Origin: Abditibacteriaceae bacterium
GTDB lineage: Bacteria; Armatimonadota; Abditibacteriia; Abditibacteriales; Abditibacteriaceae
Reading direction: 5' to 3'
Assembly (NCBI GenBank): GCA_019239895.1
Contig: JAFAZH010000004.1
Coordinates: 124,001-188,000, forward strand
DNA: 64,000 nt
Below, in pieces: positions 37,448-45,382 of this stretch. Under the pieces are notes generated by a model. It saw only the letters and a program-made list of their open reading frames with translations. It did no database searches and was not told the DNA's origin. Position 1 is the stretch's first letter. Each line of letters opens with the position of its first letter. The translations under genes and the position numbers were made by a program.

Positions 37448-37924
37448 TTATGGGGCCGCAACTAATTCTTTTAATTTTTTAGAAGTTTCTTTGCCGCCGG
37501 GCACACACTTGTTCAGACTCTTTTCCTCACCGTTGGCGATAGCTTCGGCATAGGTCTTACAGAGATAGCCACATTGCCCGCAGTCGAGTTGAGCCATTGC
37601 TGCCATTAGCTTGAGTTGAATGGGCTTACCTTCAGCCAGTTGCAGGCGCTCACTTATTTCCAAATTCGGGTCGTGCCAGGCGAAATCTTCGTCTTCATCA
37701 GCCGCCGATGCGCCCGCTACTGGCGCTGGTGTCACGCCATTAGTAGTAATTGCTGCGGCTGCCACTCCATTACTGCTGGCACCGTTGGCCCCGTGCCCAG
37801 AAGTAGGAGCCGCACTATTGTCTAATGCAACCAAACCAGCCAGAAAGCCATTGAGCCAGGCGCGTTGCTCAGACGTAAAAGGTGCGCTTGCAGGAAGAAT
37901 TGGAATAACCATACTTGACTCCAT
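37448..37924 (-). CDS. Small [4Fe-4S] protein of the nitrite reductase locus
   Basis: The protein has 158 aa. Residues 15-28 repeat the locus tag ([14 protein letters not shown]); 35-80 are Ala/Ser/Asn-rich linker; the C-terminal part carries [16 protein letters not shown] and CVPGGKE with Cys 115, 118, 122 and 140, a four-Cys cluster-binding pattern. No enzyme domain is present, so it is probably an electron carrier between the CysJ-like reductase and NirA. In some other phyla a similar Fe-S segment is, to my knowledge, fused to the reductase; here it is separate. The start is either the ATG at 37924, directly after the nirA stop, or the one at 37912, which has GGAG 6 nt upstream. Confidence 0.85.
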   Translation of the reverse strand: MESSMVIPILPASAPFTSEQRAWLNGFLAGLVALDNSAAPTSGHGANGASSNGVAAAAITTNGVTPAPVAGASAADEDEDFAWHDPNLEISERLQLAEGKPIQLKLMAAMAQLDCGQCGYLCKTYAEAIANGEEKSLNKCVPGGKETSKKLKELVAAP

Positions 37925-39781
37925 CTATTGCGCTCCCACCGGTGCCACTTGTCGCTCAAACATCTCCGTTAATTGCTCCACCGAGTAGCGCCTGGTGAAA
38001 TTATAAAAGGTTTCTGCTTCGCTCAAGCGATGCTCTTTATAAGCTTGCAGCATTCGCTCCACCACAAGCGGCGCGTCCGGTGCGATAACATCACGGTAAA
38101 CCTCGCGGCCAATGCTCTGCTCTTCACCATAGCCGCCTCCGACATAGATGTGATAGCCCTCTACCATGTCATCTTCCACTTCCACCTTCGCGCCCAGTAA
38201 ACCGATGTCGCCAATGTAGTGTTGAGCGCACGAGTGAGGGCATCCCGTGAGGTGGATGTTGACCGGTTGATCCAGTTGCAGACGTGACTCGACAAAGTCC
38301 GAAATTTCTAGTGCGTGTTTCTTCGTATTGGAAGCGGAGAAGCGACAGCCAGTGTTCCCGGTGCAGGCAATCAAACCGCTGCGCACACTGGTTGCGCTCC
38401 ATCCTAATTCCAGTTTTTTCAATTCTTCCTGGACGGCGGGAATCTTCGCTTCGGGAATATCGGAAACGAGCAAGTTCTGCCAGACGGTGAGGCGCAGCGT
38501 GCCACTGCCATAACGCTCGGCAATAGCGGCCAAGCCCCGCATCTGTGTGCTGCTCATGCGGCCAACGGGCAGCACCACACCCACGTAAAATAACCCCGGC
38601 TGACGTTGCGGATGGACGCCGATATGCGCGTGCTTGGTAACTGGCCCGCGCGGTTCACATTCTGCGAGGGGAAGTCGTAATGGCTCAAAGTTCAAATACT
38701 TCTGGACTTCCGCCATGTACCTTTCTAGGCCCCAGGCATCGAGTACATATTTCAGGCGGGCTTTCTTGCGATCTGTGCGATCTCCGTTGTCAATAAAGAC
38801 ACGCACCACCGCTGCCGCCATTGGCACGCACTGTTCTGGCTTAAGCAAGACACCGACATCGCGGGCGAAATCGCCATGCCCGGTGATACCGCCCAACGCC
38901 ATGCGGAAGTAAATTCCAGCAGGGACAGCTTTATCTTCGCCAACCCGCACGGCAGCGAAACCAATATCGTTGGTATCAGCGACTGAGCTAATGGTGCCAC
39001 CGCCATCAAAGGCGATATTAAACTTGCGCGGCAATCCGTACATTTCTCGGTGATGCAGAATGTAATAATGCATGTCTTTGCTCAAGGGGCGCGTATCAAT
39101 GAGTTCTTGAGGATCAATGCCTGCCGTGGGTGTGCCGGTAACGTTGCGAATGTTATCCGCGCCTGAACCACGACTGCAAATACCCGCATCTTGCAGGGCG
39201 ATTAAAAGTGGGGTGGCATTTTCGGCTTTAATCTCGCGCAGTTGCAGGTTCGCTCGCGTGGTGGCATCCGCGTAACCACCCGCATATTGATCGGCAATAT
39301 CGGCCAGGTTGCGCATTTGATCCGAGCGCATGATGCCGCCATGAAAGCGTAAGCGACACATATAGGAATCCTGGGCGGGTGCGACATAAAACAGACCATG
39401 ATACTTAAAGGCCAGAACATCGGTGCCTTTAGGATAGCGTCCCTGCTCCGAGTGCTGCTGCATATCGTCCCAGCTATCTAAGGGGAACTTCTTGCGCTTG
39501 GCGACCTCTTCAGGAACTAACTTTTTTCCTTCGGCCAAAACACGATTCTGCGCACTGTGATGAATCGCCTCTGGCCCGGCGGGAAGTGGCTCTACCGGCT
39601 GCGAGTGTCCATTGTCAGCTTGCCCGTTGGACATCTGTCCGTTAGGAGCGGGTAAGCCCAGCACGCTGGCTAAACTGGCTAACGGTGGCAAACCGCGCAT
39701 GGTGCGCGCCATATCATTGCCACTGAGAAAACCTTGAAGATAATTCTTTTGTTCTGCTGTAAATTCTTGCGACTGATTCAT
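37925..39781 (-). CDS. nirA: NirA-type ferredoxin-dependent siroheme nitrite reductase
   Basis: The protein has 618 aa. It reduces nitrite to ammonium by six electrons at a siroheme coupled to [4Fe-4S]. Cluster and siroheme ligands: ACTGNTGCRFSASNTKKHA (two Cys) and LTGCPHSCAQHYIGDIGL (two Cys, the last shared with siroheme). The two ferredoxin-like half domains are seen at IMRSDQMRNLADIADQYAGG and RMSSTQMRGLAAIAERYGSG. A sulfite reductase has the same fold, but adjacency to nasA and narK favours nitrite. N-terminal residues 7-19 (FTAEQKNYLQGFL) repeat the tag found in the two downstream proteins. Start: ATG at 39781 with GAGG 6 nt upstream. Confidence 0.93.
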   Translation of the reverse strand: MNQSQEFTAEQKNYLQGFLSGNDMARTMRGLPPLASLASVLGLPAPNGQMSNGQADNGHSQPVEPLPAGPEAIHHSAQNRVLAEGKKLVPEEVAKRKKFPLDSWDDMQQHSEQGRYPKGTDVLAFKYHGLFYVAPAQDSYMCRLRFHGGIMRSDQMRNLADIADQYAGGYADATTRANLQLREIKAENATPLLIALQDAGICSRGSGADNIRNVTGTPTAGIDPQELIDTRPLSKDMHYYILHHREMYGLPRKFNIAFDGGGTISSVADTNDIGFAAVRVGEDKAVPAGIYFRMALGGITGHGDFARDVGVLLKPEQCVPMAAAVVRVFIDNGDRTDRKKARLKYVLDAWGLERYMAEVQKYLNFEPLRLPLAECEPRGPVTKHAHIGVHPQRQPGLFYVGVVLPVGRMSSTQMRGLAAIAERYGSGTLRLTVWQNLLVSDIPEAKIPAVQEELKKLELGWSATSVRSGLIACTGNTGCRFSASNTKKHALEISDFVESRLQLDQPVNIHLTGCPHSCAQHYIGDIGLLGAKVEVEDDMVEGYHIYVGGGYGEEQSIGREVYRDVIAPDAPLVVERMLQAYKEHRLSEAETFYNFTRRYSVEQLTEMFERQVAPVGAQ

Positions 39782-39856
39782 AATAACCTCAAACGACTAA
39801 TACATATTTCAAAAGCAACTCAAAGCGCGTAAAAGATTTAGGGGAAGTAAGAGTTC

Positions 39857-39963
39857 GTCATGTTGAGCGAAGCGAAGCATCTGGTACGAGTGTTCACAGA
39901 GCATGAATTAAACAGTAATCCTATAACTCCGCAGAGTAGATGCTTCGCTGCGCTCAGCATGAC
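39857..39963. repeat. Dispersed inverted repeat upstream of nirA
   Basis: Arms 39857-39882 and 39938-39963 are inverted with two mismatches (GTCATGTTGAGCGAAGCGAA type). It fills most of the 242-nt gap between nirA and the electron-transfer gene. Confidence 0.75.
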
Positions 39964-40023
39964 GTAGGGCAAAAGTTATCCTTTTCTACCAGCTTAGAAA
40001 CGCTCAAGTAATGCTTGCCTCAA

Positions 40024-41736
40024 TCAAGATAGTTGATCCCATATAGCGAGCAGCCCATCTTTTTTCGCCCCTAACAAATCCACGTTATAGCCATCAGTGA
40101 TGCGCACGGTAGGGGCATTGCATCGCTCTGCCAAATCCGCAATTTTGCGCAGTTCGGTGGGGGTTAAGCCACGCATATCCTGAGTGGCGATGGGTGCCAT
40201 CCCTAAAGGAATGCGACCTGCTCCCGTGGTTAGCGCGGTGTTTGATGCGCCAGCATCTTCAGCAGCATCAGCGTCCAGGTGGCCTTCGCTGGCCCACTCC
40301 ACAATATCCTGCACCAGCATCTTGCACGAGCCGCATCCGGTGCCTGCTCTGGTTGCCGCCATGACACCTTTTAAGCTGTGCTGGCCGCCCAACACACATC
40401 TGCGAATTTCGCCTTTTGTGACATTATTGCAGTTGCACACACGCGCCTCGTCGGGCATCTCCAGCATCGTCATTTGCTTCGTTTTGGTAGATGTGTCGAA
40501 ATCTAACAGGAGAGAGAGGCGGTCTTCCGGTAAGAGCGTGTTTTTATCGAAGGCTTGCATCAAGGGCGCGGCTTTACTAAGGTCGCCGAGGAGGATGGCA
40601 CCCACCAGTTTGTTATCACGGATCACCATCTTTTTATAAGTGCCGCGCTGCGGTTCTGCTATCTGCACCACTTCATCCCCCTCATTGGCTGGCCCGGTGA
40701 TGCCCATAGAAGCCAATTCGACTCCCATTACTTTCAGCTTGGTCGCTAACTTGGAGCCAGTATAGGCCGCCTCTGGATCAAATCCGGTGAGATGATTCGC
40801 CAAGACCTGCGCCTGATCCCAGAGCGGTGTCACCAGGCCATAAACGCGCCCGCGATGCTGCGCACACTCACCAACCACATACACATCCGGGTCATCCACC
40901 GAGCGCATCTGGTCATCCACCACAATGGCACGTTCCACTTTTAACCCGCACTCAGCGGCTAATTCGTTATTGGGTTTAATGCCGCAGGAGATCACCACCA
41001 TATCACAGTCGAGCGTGCTGCCATCTTTGAAAGATAGTCCTGTCACCATGTCCTCGCCTAAGATGGCTGTGGTAATTTTCTGAAGATGCAACTGCACGCC
41101 CATCTTCTCCATTGTGCCTTTCAGAATCGCTCCGGCATCGGCATCGAGTTGCTGCTCCATGAGGTGGGTCGCCAGGTGGACAACATGCACTTGAGCGCCA
41201 TAATTGAGTAGGCCGCGCGCGGCCTCTAAGCCCAGCAACCCGCCGCCAATAACTACGGCCCGCTTGCACTTGGTGGCATAGCTGGCGATGCGCGTGCAAT
41301 CATCTAAAGTACGAAAGACAAAGACTCCGGGCTTTCTTTTGCCATCGGCCATGTCCAGCCCCTCCATCGGCGGCACAAAAGGGCGACTGCCAGTGGCTAT
41401 CAAGAGCTTATCGTATGGCACCACATCACCATTGGCGGTGCTCACCTGTTTAGTGGCGCGATCAATAGCCGTCACCCGCACCCCGGCACGCAGGGTGATG
41501 TTATTCTCCTGATACCACTCGATGGGGTTGAGATAAATATCTTGCATGTCCTGCGCACCGCTCAGCACACTCGACAGCAGAATACGGTTGTAACTGCCGT
41601 GTGGCTCTTCACCAAAGACGGTAATCTCGAATTGCTCACTGCCCCCGCGCGTCAAAATGTCTTCGACGGCCCGCGCCCCGGCCATGCCGTTGCCGATAAC
41701 CACTAATCGCTGCTTACTCGTCTGCTTGCTTGTCAT
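40024..41736 (-). CDS. FAD/NAD(P) oxidoreductase with [2Fe-2S] domain, assimilatory nitrate reductase electron donor (NasB/NirB N-terminal-like)
   Basis: The protein is 570 aa from the ATG at 41736, which has GGTGA 5 nt upstream; an ATG at 41748 adds four residues. Domains: FAD-binding (LVVIGNGMAGARAVEDIL), NAD-binding (RAVVIGGGLLGLEAARGL), FAD loop (DVYVVGECAQHRG), then a BFD-like [2Fe-2S] module with CNCNNVTKGEIR and GCGSCKMLVQD. The last 60 residues (DMRGLTPTELRKIADLAERC...LGAKKDGLLAIW) are the first part of a nitrite/sulfite reductase half domain, with no siroheme domain after it. It thus looks like NirB cut short and would transfer electrons from NAD(P)H to NasA. Confidence 0.88.
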   Translation of the reverse strand: MTSKQTSKQRLVVIGNGMAGARAVEDILTRGGSEQFEITVFGEEPHGSYNRILLSSVLSGAQDMQDIYLNPIEWYQENNITLRAGVRVTAIDRATKQVSTANGDVVPYDKLLIATGSRPFVPPMEGLDMADGKRKPGVFVFRTLDDCTRIASYATKCKRAVVIGGGLLGLEAARGLLNYGAQVHVVHLATHLMEQQLDADAGAILKGTMEKMGVQLHLQKITTAILGEDMVTGLSFKDGSTLDCDMVVISCGIKPNNELAAECGLKVERAIVVDDQMRSVDDPDVYVVGECAQHRGRVYGLVTPLWDQAQVLANHLTGFDPEAAYTGSKLATKLKVMGVELASMGITGPANEGDEVVQIAEPQRGTYKKMVIRDNKLVGAILLGDLSKAAPLMQAFDKNTLLPEDRLSLLLDFDTSTKTKQMTMLEMPDEARVCNCNNVTKGEIRRCVLGGQHSLKGVMAATRAGTGCGSCKMLVQDIVEWASEGHLDADAAEDAGASNTALTTGAGRIPLGMAPIATQDMRGLTPTELRKIADLAERCNAPTVRITDGYNVDLLGAKKDGLLAIWDQLS

Positions 41737-41809
41737 GATGCTCACCATTTCCTGCTTTAACTTTGCTGGTGTTCTCCATTGTCACTGGCAAAGACTGTTT
41801 ATTTTGCTG

Positions 41810-43894
41810 TTACTGATGCCGCGCGAGTTTTTCCAGGCGCACGGCGCATACCTTAAATTCGGGCATTTTAGAAGTTGGGTCGAGAGCCGGGTTCGTCAAC
41901 AGGTTGGCTCGCCCCCGTCCACCCCAATGAAATGGCACAAAGAGCGTGTCCTGCCGAATGGCGGCAGTGAGACGAGCCTTCACCTCTGCGGTGCCACGCC
42001 GCGTGGTCAATTGCACGCTATCACCTTCATTAATTTCAAAGTGGCTCGCCAGCGTGGGATGAATTTCCACAAAAGGCTCGCGCACGGCCTCTCGCAAGGC
42101 TTTGACACGCCGGGTCTGTGCGCCGGACTGATAGTGTGACATCACCCGCCCTGTCGTTAAGTAGAGCGGATATTCATCATCCGGTTCTTCACCTGCCGCC
42201 TGATGGCGCACAGGATGAAAGCGGGCGCGGCCATCTTCGGTAGCGAAGCGGTCTAAGAAGAGACGCGGTGTGCCGGGATGCTCTGGAGAGGGGCACGGCC
42301 AGAACACACCGTCTTTCTCCTTAATACGCTCATAAGTAATGCCGGAGTAATCGGCCAGCCCCCCAGCACTGGCACGGCGCAATTCTTCAAAGATGGCGAC
42401 TGGCTCCGCCGTGAAGAATTTGCCATAGCCCAGGCGGGCGGCCAGAGCAGTTAAGATTTGCGCATCCGACCACACGCCGGGTGCTGGGGTCGTGGCACGT
42501 TGTCGAAGCAGGACACGTCCTTCTAAATTCGTCATGGTGCCCTCTTCTTCGGCCCATTGGGTGGAAGGCAACACCACATCAGCGCGTTGTGCAGTTTCTG
42601 ACAAAAACAGGTCAGAGACGACGAGGAAATCCAGGGCATCCAACCGCTCCTGCACATGGCTGGCACGCGGCGCGGAGACCACGATATTCGAGGCCATCAC
42701 CAGGAGCGCCCGCACCCCGCCCGCTTCACCCATTGTGTCCAGCAGTTCATAGGCCGAGCGCCCTGACCCTGGCAAATCGGCGGCATCTATGCCCCATACA
42801 GCGGCGATGTGGGCACGATGCTCCGGGTTATCAATCTTGCGATAGCCCGGCAACTGATCCGCTTTTTGTCCATGCTCGCGTCCGCCCTGCCCGTTGCCCT
42901 GTCCGGTGATGCAGCCATAGCCACAGTGCGGTTTACCCACCTTGCCTAAAGCCAGGGCCAGGTTGATGAAAGCCAATACTGTGGCAGTGCCTTTACTTTG
43001 CTGCTCAGCACCGCGTGCCGTTAGCACCATAGCGGTGCTGGCTTTGCCTAACAGATGCGCGGCCTCAACCATCTGTTGAACCGGAACCCCGGTCATGCGC
43101 TCAACGCGATCTGGCCAGTAAGAGGCGATGACGCGGCGCACCTCTTCATACCCCCCCGTGCGCTGCTGGATGAAATCCTTATCCAGTAAGCGATCACGAG
43201 CCGCAATATGCAACAAACCGTTAGCCAAGGCAAGGTCGGTGCCGGGCGTGTTTTGCAAATGCAGCGTGGCGGCTTTGGCAGTGGGCGTGGTGCGGGGATC
43301 AACGACGATCAGTTTGCCACCACGCCGCTTCTGCTCATCAAAATACTGCATAATCGGCGGCATAGTTTCAGCCACGTTGCTACCGATCAGCAAAATGACT
43401 TCGGCTCCAGGAATATCTTCGAGAGGAAAGGGCAAGCCGCGATCCAGGCCAAACGCTTTGTTGCCCGCGGCGGCTGCCGAAGACATGCAGAACCGCCCAT
43501 TGTAGTCAATGTGCGGGGTGCGCAATGCAACACGGGCAAACTTACCTAATAAATAAGCTTTCTCGTTAGTAAGCCCACCGCCACCAAAGACGCCGACCGC
43601 ATCGTGGCCGTAACGCTCCTGGCACTCCTGAAATTCTTGCGCAATACGGTCAAGCGCCACCTCCCAGGAAACTGGCCGTAAATCCGCACCTTTATGGTCG
43701 CGTATAAGCGGGGTGGTGAGCCGCTCAGGATGGGCTAACAGTTCTGTGGCATTCCATCCCTTCTGGCATAGCCCGCCTTTATTCGTGGGGAAGTCCCGTG
43801 AGGCAACCGTGAGCAGTCCATCCTGTGGCACCAAGTTCATGCCACATTGCAGGGCACAATAAGGACAATGCGTTGCGGTTGCAGCGGTATTCAT
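41810..43894 (-). CDS. nasA: Assimilatory nitrate reductase catalytic subunit (molybdopterin)
   Basis: The protein is 694 aa from ATG 43894; an in-frame GTG at 43903 would add three residues. It reduces nitrate to nitrite at a Mo-bis-MGD centre in the cytosol, with a [4Fe-4S] cluster bound by Cys 10, 13, 17 and 43 (HCPYCALQCGM ... GLCQKGW). Further matches: YNGRFCMSSAAAAGNKAFG with the Mo-coordinating Cys, LLIGSNVAETMPP, IVVDPRTTPTAKAATLHL, and the C-terminal MGD-binding YPLYLTTGRVMSHYQSG. There is no Tat signal, consistent with an assimilatory enzyme. It is the first gene of the minus-strand locus nasA, nasB-like, nirA, Fe-S protein and reductase. Confidence 0.96.
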   Translation of the reverse strand: MNTAATATHCPYCALQCGMNLVPQDGLLTVASRDFPTNKGGLCQKGWNATELLAHPERLTTPLIRDHKGADLRPVSWEVALDRIAQEFQECQERYGHDAVGVFGGGGLTNEKAYLLGKFARVALRTPHIDYNGRFCMSSAAAAGNKAFGLDRGLPFPLEDIPGAEVILLIGSNVAETMPPIMQYFDEQKRRGGKLIVVDPRTTPTAKAATLHLQNTPGTDLALANGLLHIAARDRLLDKDFIQQRTGGYEEVRRVIASYWPDRVERMTGVPVQQMVEAAHLLGKASTAMVLTARGAEQQSKGTATVLAFINLALALGKVGKPHCGYGCITGQGNGQGGREHGQKADQLPGYRKIDNPEHRAHIAAVWGIDAADLPGSGRSAYELLDTMGEAGGVRALLVMASNIVVSAPRASHVQERLDALDFLVVSDLFLSETAQRADVVLPSTQWAEEEGTMTNLEGRVLLRQRATTPAPGVWSDAQILTALAARLGYGKFFTAEPVAIFEELRRASAGGLADYSGITYERIKEKDGVFWPCPSPEHPGTPRLFLDRFATEDGRARFHPVRHQAAGEEPDDEYPLYLTTGRVMSHYQSGAQTRRVKALREAVREPFVEIHPTLASHFEINEGDSVQLTTRRGTAEVKARLTAAIRQDTLFVPFHWGGRGRANLLTNPALDPTSKMPEFKVCAVRLEKLARHQ

Positions 43895-43931
43895 ACTGTT
43901 CACATCTATAAAGTGATGGTTGTCGCTCCAG

Positions 43932-43968
43932 TTGTCCCCTTGACATAAATTTATTTTGTGTGAACTTT
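43932..43968 (-). promoter_or_regulatory. Putative shared regulatory element upstream of nasA
   Basis: It reads TTGTCCCC, seven variable bases, then AAATTTATTTTGTGTGAACTT on the plus strand. It is the counterpart of 35564-35600 upstream of narK, about 38 nt before the nasA start. This near position fits an operator or promoter overlap. Confidence 0.6.
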
Positions 43969-44035
43969 ATGTTACGAATAGATTACATTGCTCAAGAGGC
44001 ATTAATTCAGCAGAGATGTTAGCGATTTCAAAGGG

Positions 44036-44065
44036 TGTAGAGACGCGATTGATCGCGTCTCTACA
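44036..44065. repeat. Short perfect palindrome between nasA and the sigma-like gene
   Basis: Arms TGTAGAGACGCGAT (44036-44049) and ATCGCGTCTCTACA (44052-44065) are perfect complements with two bases between. It lies downstream of the sigma-like gene and upstream of nasA, and may be a terminator for the former; it also resembles a common dispersed repeat type. Confidence 0.65.
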
Positions 44066-44094
44066 GGCGATATATGTCTATCTTCGTTTATCCT

Positions 44095-44481
44095 CTAAGC
44101 GGGCATTTGCAGGCAACCAATATCCACAATGGCAGTGCCGGGAGCAGACGCCGCAATATGAATTTCAATCTGCGACCCGGCAGTAATGGGATCAACAATC
44201 GCTAAGGGAACGTGAATGGTTGAATTGGCGGCCACAGGCACCAGGCGATGCGGTAAGCCATTAACCACGCTTGATACACAGACCATCTCGTCACAAATGA
44301 CCCCAACCCTAAAGAAGCGAATACCGACCACACAGCCAGGGGGTACCGTATAGCACAATTGCTTTGCTAAGAGTTGTGGAGTTTTGAGGCCCGTCGCTTC
44401 AAAATCAAATACACCCTGCAACAGCACGGTTCGTCCCGCACCGATGCCCACTAAATCGGGCCGCTTTTCATCATTGGCCAT
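44095..44481 (-). CDS. Possible independent C-terminal product (128 aa) of the sigma-like gene
   Basis: It is in the same frame as the longer product. AAGGAGGACAGCT directly precedes ATG 44481, a near-perfect ribosome-binding site at optimal spacing that would be hard to explain inside one gene. The product is beta-rich with no signal peptide (RTVLLQGVFDFEATGLKTPQ, CVVGIRFFRVGVICDEM). No function is recognised. Either two genes have fused by loss of the first stop codon, or both products are made. Confidence 0.45.
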   Translation of the reverse strand: MANDEKRPDLVGIGAGRTVLLQGVFDFEATGLKTPQLLAKQLCYTVPPGCVVGIRFFRVGVICDEMVCVSSVVNGLPHRLVPVAANSTIHVPLAIVDPITAGSQIEIHIAASAPGTAIVDIGCLQMPA

Positions 44482-45210
44482 AGCTGTCCTCCTTAGCCAA
44501 AATACTCTTTCGGAAGCTATTAACGAGGACGAGTCGCGCCCGGTGCGTGTCGTAGCTCCAGGCCGCTCCAGGATACCTGTCGAATTGAGGCTAAACGTTG
44601 TCGTTTCTTGAAAATAGGTGCGCAGACGGGAGAGTCCTCCGGCCAGGCGATTACGCACGGTGGAGCGTGCCACTCCGTATTGGGTGGCAACCTCATTTTC
44701 TGTATGACCCAGCACACAGCAATCCCATACGGTTTGGCGTTGGGGTTCTGTCAGAATAGTGAGTGCCTGACGCAAGCTCACTAACTGTTCTAGATCAGAG
44801 GTCAGGTCGGCTGTAGATTCAGCTCCATAGGGCGTCCATGCATCATCGCTATGATCCGCTTCGCCCATTTGGGAGAATGGTACTGTATCGGCAATCCGCT
44901 GCTGGCGCACCCACGCCCGACTATCCAGATCGAGCATCCGCTCCATATAGTAAGGGAAATAGACGCCCGCATCAGCCTGAAACTTCTGCAAACGCATCAA
45001 AAACCAGAATTGAACCTGCGCTTCAACTTCCGCCCATTCAACGGTTAGCAGATTCTCCTGCAATGCCGTCCACACCTGATGCATCCGCGAGCGCAAAAGA
45101 GGCCGGAACTGTTGCAGCAGAACTTCGGTGGCCTCATTATCGCCTGCCTGCGCTTGAGCAATACATTCGAGCAACTGTTCTTCTGCCGTTTCCTCCTGGA
45201 TGATTGACAT
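44095..45210 (-). CDS. Sigma-70-like protein with fused C-terminal domain of unknown function
   Basis: The frame is 371 aa. Residues 1-205 resemble a sigma-70/ECF-type factor: a region-2-like helix part (LLECIAQAQAGDNEATEVLL ... RPLLRSRMHQ), and a region-4 helix-turn-helix TLTEPQRQTVWDCCVLG-type segment continuing HTENEVATQYGVARSTVRNR. Residues 206-243 are a Thr/Arg/Ser-rich linker. The C-terminal 128 residues (MANDEKRPDLVGIGAGRTVL ...) are beta-rich and unrecognised. A strong internal ribosome-binding site precedes Met244, so the C-terminal part may also be made alone. The target promoters are not known; its position next to nasA may or may not be meaningful. Confidence 0.75.
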   Translation of the reverse strand: MSIIQEETAEEQLLECIAQAQAGDNEATEVLLQQFRPLLRSRMHQVWTALQENLLTVEWAEVEAQVQFWFLMRLQKFQADAGVYFPYYMERMLDLDSRAWVRQQRIADTVPFSQMGEADHSDDAWTPYGAESTADLTSDLEQLVSLRQALTILTEPQRQTVWDCCVLGHTENEVATQYGVARSTVRNRLAGGLSRLRTYFQETTTFSLNSTGILERPGATTRTGRDSSSLIASERVFWLRRTAMANDEKRPDLVGIGAGRTVLLQGVFDFEATGLKTPQLLAKQLCYTVPPGCVVGIRFFRVGVICDEMVCVSSVVNGLPHRLVPVAANSTIHVPLAIVDPITAGSQIEIHIAASAPGTAIVDIGCLQMPA

Positions 45211-45382
45211 CTTCGCTACCCCACCGCGTTTAACTACCTCAAGCTTACTCCGAGGGTATCACTGCGAAGTTACACCATTGTAAAAATCTCGTTTCGGGCT
45301 TTAAATCTTGATGTCGAGGCAAGGACGTAAAGGCAGATTCTGGATGGGGCATTCTAAGCTATTTAGCATGTATCGCTTGTGG

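Noticed and set aside
37925..39781. Annotation of the siroheme enzyme as sulfite reductase
   Set aside because: Fold and ligands fit both, but position between nasA-type genes and narK favours nitrite; kept as nitrite reductase with that caveat.
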